Positions 1 to 7,648 of a stretch of 17,398 nucleotides of DNA are shown here, piece by piece. The position numbers were made by a program, and so were the translations under genes. A model generated the notes under the pieces. It worked only from the letters and a program-made list of their open reading frames with translations. It did not search any database and had not been told where the DNA came from. The stretch is from the NCBI GenBank assembly GCA_003168315.1, contig PMSP01000079.1:1-17398 (forward strand). The letters run 5' to 3'. The stretch is from Opitutaceae bacterium (lineage in GTDB: Bacteria; Verrucomicrobiota; Verrucomicrobiia; Opitutales; Opitutaceae). How positions within the stretch are numbered: position 1 is the first letter of the stretch; each line of letters opens with the position of its first letter.

Positions 1-327
1 CAGGAACACCGAGCCCACGCTGAGGCTCACGCGTCCGCGGCGCATCATCTGGCCGAACTCAAGGCGCTTGATGGCGGCCCGCGTGGCGAAATACCTGCGG
101 ACCGCGTCCCCGACGCCGGCGACGCTCCCGGCGGGCGACGGCAGCGAGAGCTGGATCGCCAGCTCCAGGTCCCTGCCCGCCGGAAGCTCGCGAGCCCAGC
201 TCATGATGAACTCCTCGGCGTCGGCATCGAGGTCGCGGTCGACGAACGGGGACGGATCCATCGAGTTGAAAAGCTGCGCCAGCTCGCGGAGGCGGAGCAT
301 GAGGGCAATGTTGGGCGGCGCTTGCAT
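1..327 (-). CDS. Hypothetical protein, N-terminal part only (runs off left edge)
   Basis: The ATG is at 327 and the frame stays open on the minus strand to base 1, giving 109 codons with no stop. The protein begins MQAPPNIALMLRLRELAQLF and then has a DPSPF-x-DRDLDADAEEFI segment at about residues 25-41. That segment is acidic and helical-looking. A short hydrophobic stretch (SLSVGSVFL) sits at the window edge and may open a transmembrane helix. I recall unnamed proteins with a similar 'DPSPF...DLD.DAEEFI' start followed by membrane segments, but I cannot name a function. AAGGTGGGG just upstream of the ATG could serve as a ribosome binding site, and it overlaps a possible promoter. The gene is divergent from the PAP2 gene, with 212 bp between them. 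It is more likely than the plus-strand frame over the same bases because of its coherent amino-acid composition and good start context. Confidence 0.6.
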   Translation of the reverse strand, partial: MQAPPNIALMLRLRELAQLFNSMDPSPFVDRDLDADAEEFIMSWARELPAGRDLELAIQLSLPSPAGSVAGVGDAVRRYFATRAAIKRLEFGQMMRRGRVSLSVGSVFL

Positions 328-333
328 GTCCCC

Positions 334-362
334 ACCTTACCCGACCGGGGATGGGGCGTCAA
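334..362 (-). promoter_or_regulatory. Candidate sigma-70-type promoter of the left-edge gene
   Basis: On the minus strand, TTGACG (357-362) is followed by a 17-bp spacer and TAAGGT (334-339). The -35 matches consensus at 5 of 6 positions. The -10 keeps the key first, second and last bases (TANNNT). The -10 ends 6 nt before the ATG at 327, so the predicted start falls on the start codon and the mRNA would be leaderless. The rest of the 328-539 intergenic stretch shows no convincing promoter for the divergent PAP2 gene and no other recognisable element. Confidence 0.35.
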
Positions 363-539
363 AAGGGGCTCACCCGGCCGCGGTCTTCCTGCTCGCGCTA
401 GCCCCACCGCCCCAATGACTCCCGCAGGCGGCCCTTTGTCACCGACTCGTCACACGGCAAATCGGGCTCCCCTGGGCTCTCCGGCGCCCGGGAAAGATGG
501 TTCGCACGGCTCGCCCGCGGCCCCCAGGCTCGGCGCATC

Positions 540-1244
540 TTGAGCAAACCCCTGGATGCAAAGGAGACGTTCCTGCCCACTTCAGGCTGGTTTCATGACG
601 CAGGCGTGAGGATCCGCACCCGCTGGTTCGTGAAGATGGCGGGGACGGCCCTCTGCATGACCGCCTTCTTCCTCGGCTATTTCTGGCTCCTCAACCACTC
701 GCGGCTCCCGGTGACGACCGTCCCGCGGATCTTCGTGGACAGGATGATCCCCTTTCAGCCCGCCGCGCTCCCGCTCTACATTTCCCTTTGGCTCTACGTC
801 CCGCTTGCGCCCGCACTCTTCAGGATGACCCGCGAGATGAAGGTGTACCCGGTCGCGGTGGTCGTCCTAAGCCTGATCGGGTTCGGGGTGTTCATCGTGT
901 GGCCGACCGCGGTGCCGAGGCCCGAGGTGGACGCGTCGCTCGTCAAGTCGCTCGCCTACCTGAAGACCGTCGACGCCTCGGGCAACGCGTTCCCGTCGCT
1001 CCATGTCGCCTTCGCCGTGTTCACCGCCCTCCAGTTCCGGCAGATCCTGCGCGAGATGCGCTCGGGGCTCCTCCTGCGGGGGCTCAACTGGCTCTGGTGC
1101 CTGGGTATCGTCTACTCGACGATCGCCATACGCCAGCATGTCGCCCTGGACGCCGTCTCCGGGGCGATCCTCGGGGCGGTCGTCGCCCTCGTCTACCTGC
1201 GGGTCGTGTACGGGCCCGGCGCCGGCCCAGTCGTTCGCGGGTGA
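540..1244 (+). CDS. PAP2-superfamily membrane phosphatase (inositolphosphotransferase/AUR1-like branch)
   Basis: This is an integral membrane protein of the PAP2 (type 2 phosphatidic acid phosphatase) fold. It probably hydrolyses or transfers a lipid-linked phosphate at the inner membrane; the substrate cannot be read from sequence. Visible motifs are VPRPE (125-129), FPSLH with His155 (151-155), and ST-x5-H-x3-D ending in His200 and Asp204. The ST...RQH...D form, rather than SR...H...D, fits the PAP2_3/AUR1-like branch. About five or six hydrophobic segments span residues 32-225. The start is uncertain. TTG at 540 opens the frame but has no clear ribosome binding site. AAAGGAGA at 558-565 would better serve a CTG at 573, and GTG at 606 is also in frame. 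The stop is 2 nt before the tandem palindrome at 1246-1288. Family assignment is firm, substrate unknown. Confidence 0.85.
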   Translation: MSKPLDAKETFLPTSGWFHDAGVRIRTRWFVKMAGTALCMTAFFLGYFWLLNHSRLPVTTVPRIFVDRMIPFQPAALPLYISLWLYVPLAPALFRMTREMKVYPVAVVVLSLIGFGVFIVWPTAVPRPEVDASLVKSLAYLKTVDASGNAFPSLHVAFAVFTALQFRQILREMRSGLLLRGLNWLWCLGIVYSTIAIRQHVALDAVSGAILGAVVALVYLRVVYGPGAGPVVRG

Positions 1245-1245
1245 G

Positions 1246-1288
1246 TTACTTGCAAAAAAGCAAGTAAGCTTGCAAAACTGCAAGTAAG
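1246..1288. repeat. Tandem inverted repeats CTTGC-N6-GCAAG (x2)
   Basis: Four half-sites alternate in orientation: CTTGC at 1249, GCAAG at 1260, CTTGC at 1269 and GCAAG at 1280. They form two palindromes of identical geometry (5-bp arms, 6-bp centre) with centres at 1256.5 and 1276.5, exactly 20 bp apart. The first extends to ACTTGC/GCAAGT. The 9-mer GCAAGTAAG occurs twice. The inner pair GCAAG-TAAG-CTTGC can also form a hairpin, so alternative foldings exist. The patch is A-rich in a GC-rich neighbourhood and lies between the PAP2 stop and the thioredoxin-like gene. It may be a double operator for a dimeric regulator or a transcript-end structure. There is no T-run to support a classical terminator. 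Confidence 0.7.
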
Positions 1289-1359
1289 ACCTCCGCACGG
1301 CGCCGGGAAGGCTCATTTGTGGGTTGAAAGCGCCAGCCCGGAAAATCACGATTGCCCGC

Positions 1360-2016
1360 GTGAAGACGGCGCTCCCCATCCTCCTGCTTGCGGCGATTTC
1401 TCCCGCATTCGCGGTCAGCGTGGGCGACACCTACGCGAGCGTCGTCGGCGAGAAGGGGCAGCCTGTCGGGGTCATGACCGCGGGGTCGGTCAGCATCCTT
1501 ACCTACCCCGACCTCGTCATAAAGCTGAGGGACAACACCGTCGTCTCTTTCCGGGCCCCCGGCAGGGCCCCGGCCGTCGCGGCGGCCCCGGCCGCCTCCG
1601 CCGCCACGGGGGCGAGGCCCTCCGGGGAGGCCTACGACGGCCCTGCGGTCTGGGAGACGGACTTCGGCGCGGCCCTGGACCAGGCCAAGGCCAGGAAGTG
1701 CCACATCCTGGTCCTCTACACGGGCTCCGACTGGTGCCCCTGGTGCAAGAAGATGGACGAGGAAGTCTACTCCCAGCCCGAGTTCGCCCGGTACTCCCAC
1801 GAGAAATTCGTGCTCCTGAAGCTCGACCACCTGCGCCACTCGCCGCTCTCCGACGCGGCCAAGGCCCAGAACGACGACATGCTCGAGCGGTACCACGTCA
1901 AGGGGTACCCCAACGCTGTCATCGTCGACATGTATGGCAACGCACTGGGGCGCTTCACCGGCTACTACCAGGGCGGCCCGAGCCGCTTCATCCACATGAT
2001 CCAGGCCCTCGAATAG
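1360..2016 (+). CDS. Secreted thioredoxin-fold protein (thioredoxin_7-like) with CPWC motif
   Basis: This is a periplasmic or exported thioredoxin-like protein. From the GTG at 1360 it has 218 residues. The N-terminus MKTALPILLLAAISPAFA is a compact signal peptide with a likely cut after AFA. Residues about 19-66 form a small domain (GDTYASVVGEKGQP..., then SILTYPDLVIKLRD). An Ala/Pro-rich linker follows at about 67-90. The thioredoxin fold carries the active-site motif W-C-P-W-C-K (Cys126 and Cys129) and a conserved YPNAVIVD stretch containing the cis-proline. It may reduce or shuffle disulfides, or supply reductant to an envelope partner. An alternative TTG start at 1324 would add 12 residues, with GGGAAGG 12 nt upstream; I prefer 1360 for the tighter signal peptide. 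It converges with the exporter operon, with only 21 bp between stops and no terminator visible. Confidence 0.82.
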   Translation: MKTALPILLLAAISPAFAVSVGDTYASVVGEKGQPVGVMTAGSVSILTYPDLVIKLRDNTVVSFRAPGRAPAVAAAPAASAATGARPSGEAYDGPAVWETDFGAALDQAKARKCHILVLYTGSDWCPWCKKMDEEVYSQPEFARYSHEKFVLLKLDHLRHSPLSDAAKAQNDDMLERYHVKGYPNAVIVDMYGNALGRFTGYYQGGPSRFIHMIQALE

Positions 2017-2037
2017 CTCGCGGCGGAAGTGCGGGCC

Positions 2038-4455
2038 TCAGTCGCCCCTGAGGGCGATGATCGGGTCCACCTTCGTCGCCCGGCGGGCCGGCAGCCAGCA
2101 AGCGATCAGGGCCACGGCCACAATGACCGCCGACAGGCCGAAGGTGCCCGCGGTGCTTTGGCCGGGGACCTCGGGCATGGCCCTCGCGAGGATGAAGGTC
2201 AGGGTGAAGGCCAGCGCGAGCCCGACCGAGGTCCCGATCGCGGCAACGCGGACGCCATTCTTCATGATGAGCCACAGGACGTCGCCCCGCTGGGCGCCGA
2301 GCGCCGTCCGGATCCCGATCTCCTGGGTCCGCTGGGCCGCCAGGTTGGCGATGACGCCGTAGATCCCGACGGAGGAGAGGAGGAGGCCGAGGGCCGCCAT
2401 CCCGCTCAGGATCCAGCTGACGAGGGTGAAGTTCGACATCCAGTGGGCCATCCTTTCCTGGACCGTCTCCACGCCGTAGACGGCGAGGTCGGGATCGAGC
2501 TTCGCGACAATGCGGTGGACGGACTCCTCCAGGAGGTGGGGGTCGGACGTGCTGCGGACGGTTAGGCTCAGCCAGCGGCTGTCCGACTGGTAAATGGGCG
2601 TATAGGTCTGGTACCGCGTTTCCGGCGGCACGAAGAGGGAAATGGGGTTCGTGATGTCGTTGACGACACCGACGACCTCCCTCCAGTCGCGATGCGCCGG
2701 GTCGGTCGCGCCTATCCGCTTGCCGATCGGATTCTCACCCGGCCACAGCTGCCTCGCCATGGTCTCGTTGACGATGACCACCCCGCGGGTGCTGGCGCGG
2801 TCCCCGTCCGAGAAATCGCGCCCCTGCTGCAGGCGGATTCCCATCGTCGAGAAGAAGCCCGGGGTGACGTCCGTCTCGAACTTCATGGGTTCCTTGCCGA
2901 TCCCGGGGTCCTCGCGGCCCTCGACGGCGAACTTGCCGAGGTCCCCGGCCGAGCCGGCGGGGTGCCCGCGGCTGACGAAGACCCGGTCCACCCCGGGCAG
3001 CGCGCCCAGGTCGGCCCTCAGGCGGTCGAAGAACGTCCGGCGCAGCTGCTCGTCCGCATATTTTTCGTACGGGAGGACCATGTGGCCCATGAGGAGGTTC
3101 TCGGGGCGCCAGCCGTAGTCACGTTCCATCATCCGCTGGGTCCCCCGGACGAAGTAGCCCGCGCCCGCCAGGAGCGCGACGGCGATCGCGATCTCGGAGA
3201 CGATGAGCGCGTGGCGCAGCCGGTGCCGCGACTTGTCCCCGCTCGTCCCCCTGCCGCCCTGCTTCAGGGCGGCGTTCGCATCCGTGCGGGAGGCGAGCCA
3301 TGCCGGCACGATCCCGAAGGCCGCGCCGGTCAGCGCGGACACGACGAAGGTGAAGCCGACGACCTGCAGGTTGACCGGGAGGTCCAGCCCCTCCGAGCCG
3401 TCGATCAGGAGGCTCCGGCCAAGGGCCGCGCTCCCCCAGTGCGCCACGAGGAGCCCGAGCGCGCCTCCCGCCAGCGAGATGATGAGGGATTCCGTCAGGA
3501 GCTGGCGGATCAGGCGCCATGGGGAGGAACCGAGCGCGAGCCGGATCGCGTGCTCGCGCCTCTGGCTGGTCGTCCGGGCAAGCTGGAGGTTGGCCAGGTT
3601 CACGCAGGCGATCAGGAGGACGAAGATCGTCAGGTCCATCACGAGCCAGGACATGCGCCGCCCGAGACCGTCGATGCGGCTCGTGTTCAGGTTCACGACA
3701 GCGAAGCCCTTCTGCGCATTGCTTTTCGGGTAGTCGCGGGCCAGCTTGGCGCCGATCGAGTCCATCTCCGCCTGCGCCTGCGGAACGGAGATGCCGGGCT
3801 TCAGCCGGCCGAGGGTCCTCAGCCACTCGCTGTCGCGCGTCTCCCAGCTCGCGGCGTCATAGCCGAGCGGCTGCCAGAGATCCACGCGGCCCCAGGTCAT
3901 CGGGTCGTCGAGGCTTTCCGGCATCACGCCGACGACGGTCACGGGTTTGCCGTCCAGGCGCAGGACCCGGCCGATGGCGTCCGGGCCTCCGCCGAGGCGC
4001 CTCAGCCAGAAGTGGTGCGAGACGACGATGGCGCCGCCGTCCCTGTCCTCCTCGGGCGTGAACAGCCTGCCGAGCGCCGGGGGGACCTGGAGCATCGGCA
4101 GGAAATCGCCCGAGACCTCCATGCCGCCGACCCGCTCGGCCGGCTGTCCCGGGTCGGCCAGGCTCGGGCTCGAGAAGTTGATGATCGCGAACCTCTCGAA
4201 GACCGTGTTCTGCCTGTGGATGTCGTTGGCGTCGCCCGGCGAGAGGTTCCAGCGCCTGGCCTGGGCCGACGTGGAGTAGACATAGAACAGGTCCGCCGAG
4301 TGCCCGAAGGGCGCCGCCTTGAAGAGGATCGTGCTGAGGAGCGTGAAGATCGTCGCATTGACCCCGATGCCGAGCGCAAGCGTCAGCACGGCCACGACAG
4401 TGAAACCCGGGCTCTTCAGGAGCTGCCTGAGCGCATACCTGGCATCCTGCAGCAT
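2038..4455 (-). CDS. Duplicated MacB/FtsX-type ABC transporter permease (ADOP family), second permease of operon A
   Basis: This 805-residue inner-membrane permease has the 'duplicated' MacB layout. An N-terminal helix (about 19-45) follows the typical ARYALRQLLKSPGFT start. Next come a periplasmic MacB core domain (about 46-265), a block of four helices (271-292, 320-342, 365-386, 415-437), a second periplasmic core domain (about 440-675), and three final helices (678-705, 735-758, 773-790). The conserved ending ARRATKVDPIIALRGD is present, as are the coupling-helix stretches EHAIRLALGS and QEIGIRTALGA after each FtsX block. No ATPase domain is fused, so it relies on a separate ATPase, most simply the one just upstream (11 bp away). 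In MacAB-TolC systems such permeases work by mechanotransmission, pushing periplasmic substrate through adaptor and channel. It is the last gene of operon A. Substrate not predictable. Confidence 0.93.
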   Translation of the reverse strand: MLQDARYALRQLLKSPGFTVVAVLTLALGIGVNATIFTLLSTILFKAAPFGHSADLFYVYSTSAQARRWNLSPGDANDIHRQNTVFERFAIINFSSPSLADPGQPAERVGGMEVSGDFLPMLQVPPALGRLFTPEEDRDGGAIVVSHHFWLRRLGGGPDAIGRVLRLDGKPVTVVGVMPESLDDPMTWGRVDLWQPLGYDAASWETRDSEWLRTLGRLKPGISVPQAQAEMDSIGAKLARDYPKSNAQKGFAVVNLNTSRIDGLGRRMSWLVMDLTIFVLLIACVNLANLQLARTTSQRREHAIRLALGSSPWRLIRQLLTESLIISLAGGALGLLVAHWGSAALGRSLLIDGSEGLDLPVNLQVVGFTFVVSALTGAAFGIVPAWLASRTDANAALKQGGRGTSGDKSRHRLRHALIVSEIAIAVALLAGAGYFVRGTQRMMERDYGWRPENLLMGHMVLPYEKYADEQLRRTFFDRLRADLGALPGVDRVFVSRGHPAGSAGDLGKFAVEGREDPGIGKEPMKFETDVTPGFFSTMGIRLQQGRDFSDGDRASTRGVVIVNETMARQLWPGENPIGKRIGATDPAHRDWREVVGVVNDITNPISLFVPPETRYQTYTPIYQSDSRWLSLTVRSTSDPHLLEESVHRIVAKLDPDLAVYGVETVQERMAHWMSNFTLVSWILSGMAALGLLLSSVGIYGVIANLAAQRTQEIGIRTALGAQRGDVLWLIMKNGVRVAAIGTSVGLALAFTLTFILARAMPEVPGQSTAGTFGLSAVIVAVALIACWLPARRATKVDPIIALRGD

Positions 4456-4466
4456 GTCGTCCCCGA

Positions 4467-5168
4467 TTAGGTCATGTCCTTGTTCTCGACGCTCTCCTCG
4501 ACCACCCGCCCGTCGAAGAGGTGGACCGTCCGGTCGGCGTGCCGCGCGAAGCGCGTGTCGTGCGTCACCATGAGGATCGTCGAGCCGGTCCGGTGGAGGC
4601 TCTGGAGGAGCTCCATCACGGCATCGCCGTTCTTGGAATCCAGGTTGCCCGTGGGCTCGTCGGCGAGGAGGACGGCGGGGGCGCCGGCGAGCGCGCGGGC
4701 AACGGCGACGCGCTGCTGCTGGCCGCCGGAGAGCTGCGAGGGGACGTGCTTCGCGCGGTGGGCCATGCCGACCTTCTCCAGGGCCTCCTCAACGCGCGCC
4801 CTCCTGTCGGCGGCGGGAAGGCCGCGGTAGGTTAGCGGCAGCTCGACGTTCTCATAGACGCTCAGGTCGCCGATCAAATTAAATGACTGGAAGATGAACC
4901 CGATCTCGCGGTTTCGGATCCGCGCCCGCTCGGCCGGCGTCAGGCCCTGGACGAGGCGCTCGTTCAGGAGGTAGGTCCCGTCGGTCGGGGTGTCCAGGAG
5001 GCCGAGGATCGAGAGGAGCGTCGACTTGCCGCAGCCGGACGGGCCGGCGATGGCGACATATTCCCCCTTCTTGATCTCCAGGTGGATGCCCGAGAGGGCG
5101 TGGGTCTCGACCTCGTCGGTGAGGAAGACCTTGGTGACGTTGTCGAGTTTCAGGAGGGGCTGTGACAT
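4467..5168 (-). CDS. ABC transporter ATP-binding protein (MacB/LolD type), operon A
   Basis: This is a 233-residue cytoplasmic nucleotide-binding subunit of the MacB/LolD/FtsE group. All ATPase motifs are intact: Walker A GPSGCGKST (42-50), Q-loop Gln94 in FIFQSFNL, signature LSGGQQQR (146-153), Walker B VLLADEP with Asp170/Glu171, D-loop GNLD (174-177) and H-loop His203. The start ATG at 5168 is preceded by AAGGAA, about 11 nt away. It sits between the two large permeases and probably energises one or both. The 96-bp gap to the upstream permease (5169-5264) holds no recognised gene, only an 18-codon open frame (5206-5262) and a weak GCAAG...CTTGC repeat. Family assignment is certain; pairing with a particular permease is inferred from position. 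Confidence 0.95.
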   Translation of the reverse strand: MSQPLLKLDNVTKVFLTDEVETHALSGIHLEIKKGEYVAIAGPSGCGKSTLLSILGLLDTPTDGTYLLNERLVQGLTPAERARIRNREIGFIFQSFNLIGDLSVYENVELPLTYRGLPAADRRARVEEALEKVGMAHRAKHVPSQLSGGQQQRVAVARALAGAPAVLLADEPTGNLDSKNGDAVMELLQSLHRTGSTILMVTHDTRFARHADRTVHLFDGRVVEESVENKDMT

Positions 5169-5264
5169 GGCTATTGTTTCCTTGGGGTTGCGGGCAGTTG
5201 AAAGGTTAGCGGGGAGACTGGTGACCCCGCAAGGCGCTGGTGGCTTGCCGGAGATCTTTCATCC

Positions 5265-7646
5265 CTAGTTCCCCCGGAGGGCCACCATGGGCTGGACGAG
5301 CGTGGCCCGCCTCGCTGAGAGGAGGCATGCGGCGAAGGCGGCCAGGGCGAGCGTCAGCGCGGCGCCCGCGAGCGTCAGGGGATCCGCGGCGCCCACTCCG
5401 TAGAGCATCGAAGCCATGAAGCGGGTCAGGATGAGGGAGCCCACGAGGCCGGCCCCGATCCCGATCGCTATGAGGAAGGCGCCCTGGCCGACGATCATCA
5501 GGAGGACGTCGCGCGGCTGCGCGCCGAGCGCCATGCGGACGCCGATCTCTCCCGTTCGCTGGCTGACCGAGTACGCCATCACGCCGTAGATCCCGATAGT
5601 CGCGAGGAGAAGGGCGGCGCCCGAGAATACGAGGAACAGGTTCATGCCGAAGCGCTCTCGGGAGACCGAGTCCCTGACGAGTTCGGTCAGGGGCTTCACG
5701 GCGTCGATCGGCTGGTCGGGATCGATCGAGCTGATGGCCGAGCGGACGGCCGCGGACAGGCCGGGGGCGCCGCCCGACGTGCGAAGGACGAACGTCAGGA
5801 ATTGGAAGGGGTGCTGCTGCAGCGGCTCGTAGTTTGCCGCGGGGGCCTCGGAATTGAGGCCATACTGCTTCACGTCGCCGACAACGCCGACGATCTCGCT
5901 CCACGTCCCCTGGGGGTTCGTGACATTGATCCTCTTCCCGATGGGGTCCTCATTCGGGTAGAAGCGCCTGGCCATGGCCGCGCTGACGACCGCGACGCGC
6001 GGCGCCGTCGACGAGTCCGACGCCGTGAACTCGCGGCCCTTCAGCAGCGGGATGCCCATCGCCTTGAAGTATCCCGGGCTGACGCAGTAGTAGTTGGCCG
6101 ACGGCTCCCTGCCGGGCTCGGCCTTCTCGCCCTCCTTGAAGAACGTGAGCACGTAGTCGTCGTAGAACGGCATGGACTGCGTGGCGCCCACGAAGGTGAC
6201 GCCCGGAATCTGGGCCAGCTTTTCCGTCGCCTGCCCGGCGAATCCCGCAGCCTGCTCGTCCTTGGCGTATTTCTTGTCCGGGAGCGTCACGTTGACCATG
6301 AACGCCGACTCCGCGTTGAATCCCGGGTTGATGCGGACCAGCCGGATAAAGCTGCGCATGAGGAGTCCGGCGCCGACCAGCAGGATGACCGCGATCGTGA
6401 GCTCGGCGACGACGAGCGTGTTCCTTAAGCGGTGGCGGTGGCGGCCCTCGCCCGAGCCGCGTCCCGCGTCCTTGAGGACGGTGTTCAGGTCGACGCGGGC
6501 CGCCTGGAAGGCGGGCGCGAGGCCGAAGCCGATCCCGGTGAGGAGCGCGACCCCGAAGCTGAACGCCAGCGCCGCGCGGTCCACCGAGAGCTCGCGCGCG
6601 CGGGGAACGCCGTAGGGCGACAGGGCGAGGAGAAGGTGGAGGCCCCAGTAGGCGGCGACCGTCCCCAGGATTCCCCCCATGATCGCCAGGACGATGTTCT
6701 CGACCAGGAGCTGGCGCACGATCCGGGTGCGGCTCGCGCCGACCGCGGCCCGGACGGCCATCTCGCGCGAGCGGCCCGCGGCCCGGACGAGGAGCAGGTT
6801 GGCGACGTTGGCGCAGCCGATGAAGAGGAGGAAGCCGACGGCCGCGAACAGCGCCAGGAGCTGCGGGCGCACGTTGCCCACCATGTCCTCCAGCATGGGC
6901 TTCACCAGCACCGTCCATCGGAGGTTGGACACGGGGTAGAGCTTCTCCAGGCGCCCGGCGATGGCCGCCAGCTCGGCCCGCGCCTGGGCTACGGAAACCG
7001 CCGGCTTCAGCCGTCCCGTCACCTGCATGAAATGGCTCCCGTGGTTGGCGAGGTTGTCGGCGGTGAAGGCCGTCGGAAGCATGATCGCCGGGCCGTGGAA
7101 TTCCCACGGCATCACGCCTACGATCGTGACGGGGTTCCCGTCCAGGTGGATCACCTGGCCGATGATGTCGGCGCGCCGCCCGAACTGCTCCGACCACAGG
7201 CCCTCGCCCAGGATGGCGACGTCGCCGCGGCCCTCGGCGCCCTCCGCCGGCAGGAAGTCCCTGCCCAGGGCCGGCCGGGCTCCGAGCGTCGAGAGGTAGT
7301 TGGTCGTCACGCGCTGGCCGTTCAGGCGCACCGGGTCGCCCGAGCCCGTGAGGCTGAACGCGGAATAGTAGGTGGCCGCCAGGCTGGAGAAGCTGGTCGA
7401 CTGCTTTTGCCAGTCGCTGAAGTTGCCGACGGAGCAGGAGAACTGCGGAAACTCCGGCGGGCGGGACTCGTAGAGGCGCACCAGCCGGCTCGGCTCCGGG
7501 AAGTCCAGGGGCCGCAGGAGGACGCCGTTCACGACCGTGAAGATGGCCGTGCAGGCGCCGATCCCTATCGCGAGCGTCAGGAGGGCGACGACCGTGAACC
7601 CCGGCGACTTGGCGAGCTGGCGGAACGCGAAGCGGATGTCGTTCAT
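5265..7646 (-). CDS. Duplicated MacB/FtsX-type ABC transporter permease (ADOP family), first permease of operon A
   Basis: This is a 793-residue permease with the same architecture as the other large permease. It has an N-terminal helix after the DIRFAFRQLAKSPGFT start and a first periplasmic MacB core domain. Then come four mid-protein helices, including LLALFAAVGFLLFIGCANVA followed by REMAVRAAVGAS. A second periplasmic core and three C-terminal helices follow, ending ARRATLVQPMVALRGN. The frame extends 12 codons further upstream, but the ATG at 7646 is the better start: the protein then begins MNDIRFAFRQ like its relatives, and it lies only 2 nt after the adaptor stop at 7649. No ATPase domain is fused. 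The two permeases are clearly related but not near-identical, for example DPIIALRGD versus QPMVALRGN at the end. They may therefore form a heteromer or serve different substrates. Confidence 0.93.
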   Translation of the reverse strand: MNDIRFAFRQLAKSPGFTVVALLTLAIGIGACTAIFTVVNGVLLRPLDFPEPSRLVRLYESRPPEFPQFSCSVGNFSDWQKQSTSFSSLAATYYSAFSLTGSGDPVRLNGQRVTTNYLSTLGARPALGRDFLPAEGAEGRGDVAILGEGLWSEQFGRRADIIGQVIHLDGNPVTIVGVMPWEFHGPAIMLPTAFTADNLANHGSHFMQVTGRLKPAVSVAQARAELAAIAGRLEKLYPVSNLRWTVLVKPMLEDMVGNVRPQLLALFAAVGFLLFIGCANVANLLLVRAAGRSREMAVRAAVGASRTRIVRQLLVENIVLAIMGGILGTVAAYWGLHLLLALSPYGVPRARELSVDRAALAFSFGVALLTGIGFGLAPAFQAARVDLNTVLKDAGRGSGEGRHRHRLRNTLVVAELTIAVILLVGAGLLMRSFIRLVRINPGFNAESAFMVNVTLPDKKYAKDEQAAGFAGQATEKLAQIPGVTFVGATQSMPFYDDYVLTFFKEGEKAEPGREPSANYYCVSPGYFKAMGIPLLKGREFTASDSSTAPRVAVVSAAMARRFYPNEDPIGKRINVTNPQGTWSEIVGVVGDVKQYGLNSEAPAANYEPLQQHPFQFLTFVLRTSGGAPGLSAAVRSAISSIDPDQPIDAVKPLTELVRDSVSRERFGMNLFLVFSGAALLLATIGIYGVMAYSVSQRTGEIGVRMALGAQPRDVLLMIVGQGAFLIAIGIGAGLVGSLILTRFMASMLYGVGAADPLTLAGAALTLALAAFAACLLSARRATLVQPMVALRGN

Positions 7647-7648
7647 TG

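Noticed and set aside
435..463. TTGTCA-N17-AAATCG as a promoter for the PAP2 gene
   Set aside because: The -10 element is too poor, and the distance to the uncertain start gives no extra support.
2692..4470. 592-codon open frame on the plus strand
   Set aside because: It is antisense to the large permease, with a composition rich in Arg, Ala, Glu and Asp typical of GC-rich shadow frames. The minus-strand frame has full MacB architecture.
5206..5262. 18-codon open frame (MKDLRQATSALRGHQSPR) starting 2 nt after the first permease
   Set aside because: It starts in a plausible position, but is very short with no recognisable feature or conservation evidence; chance is the simpler explanation.
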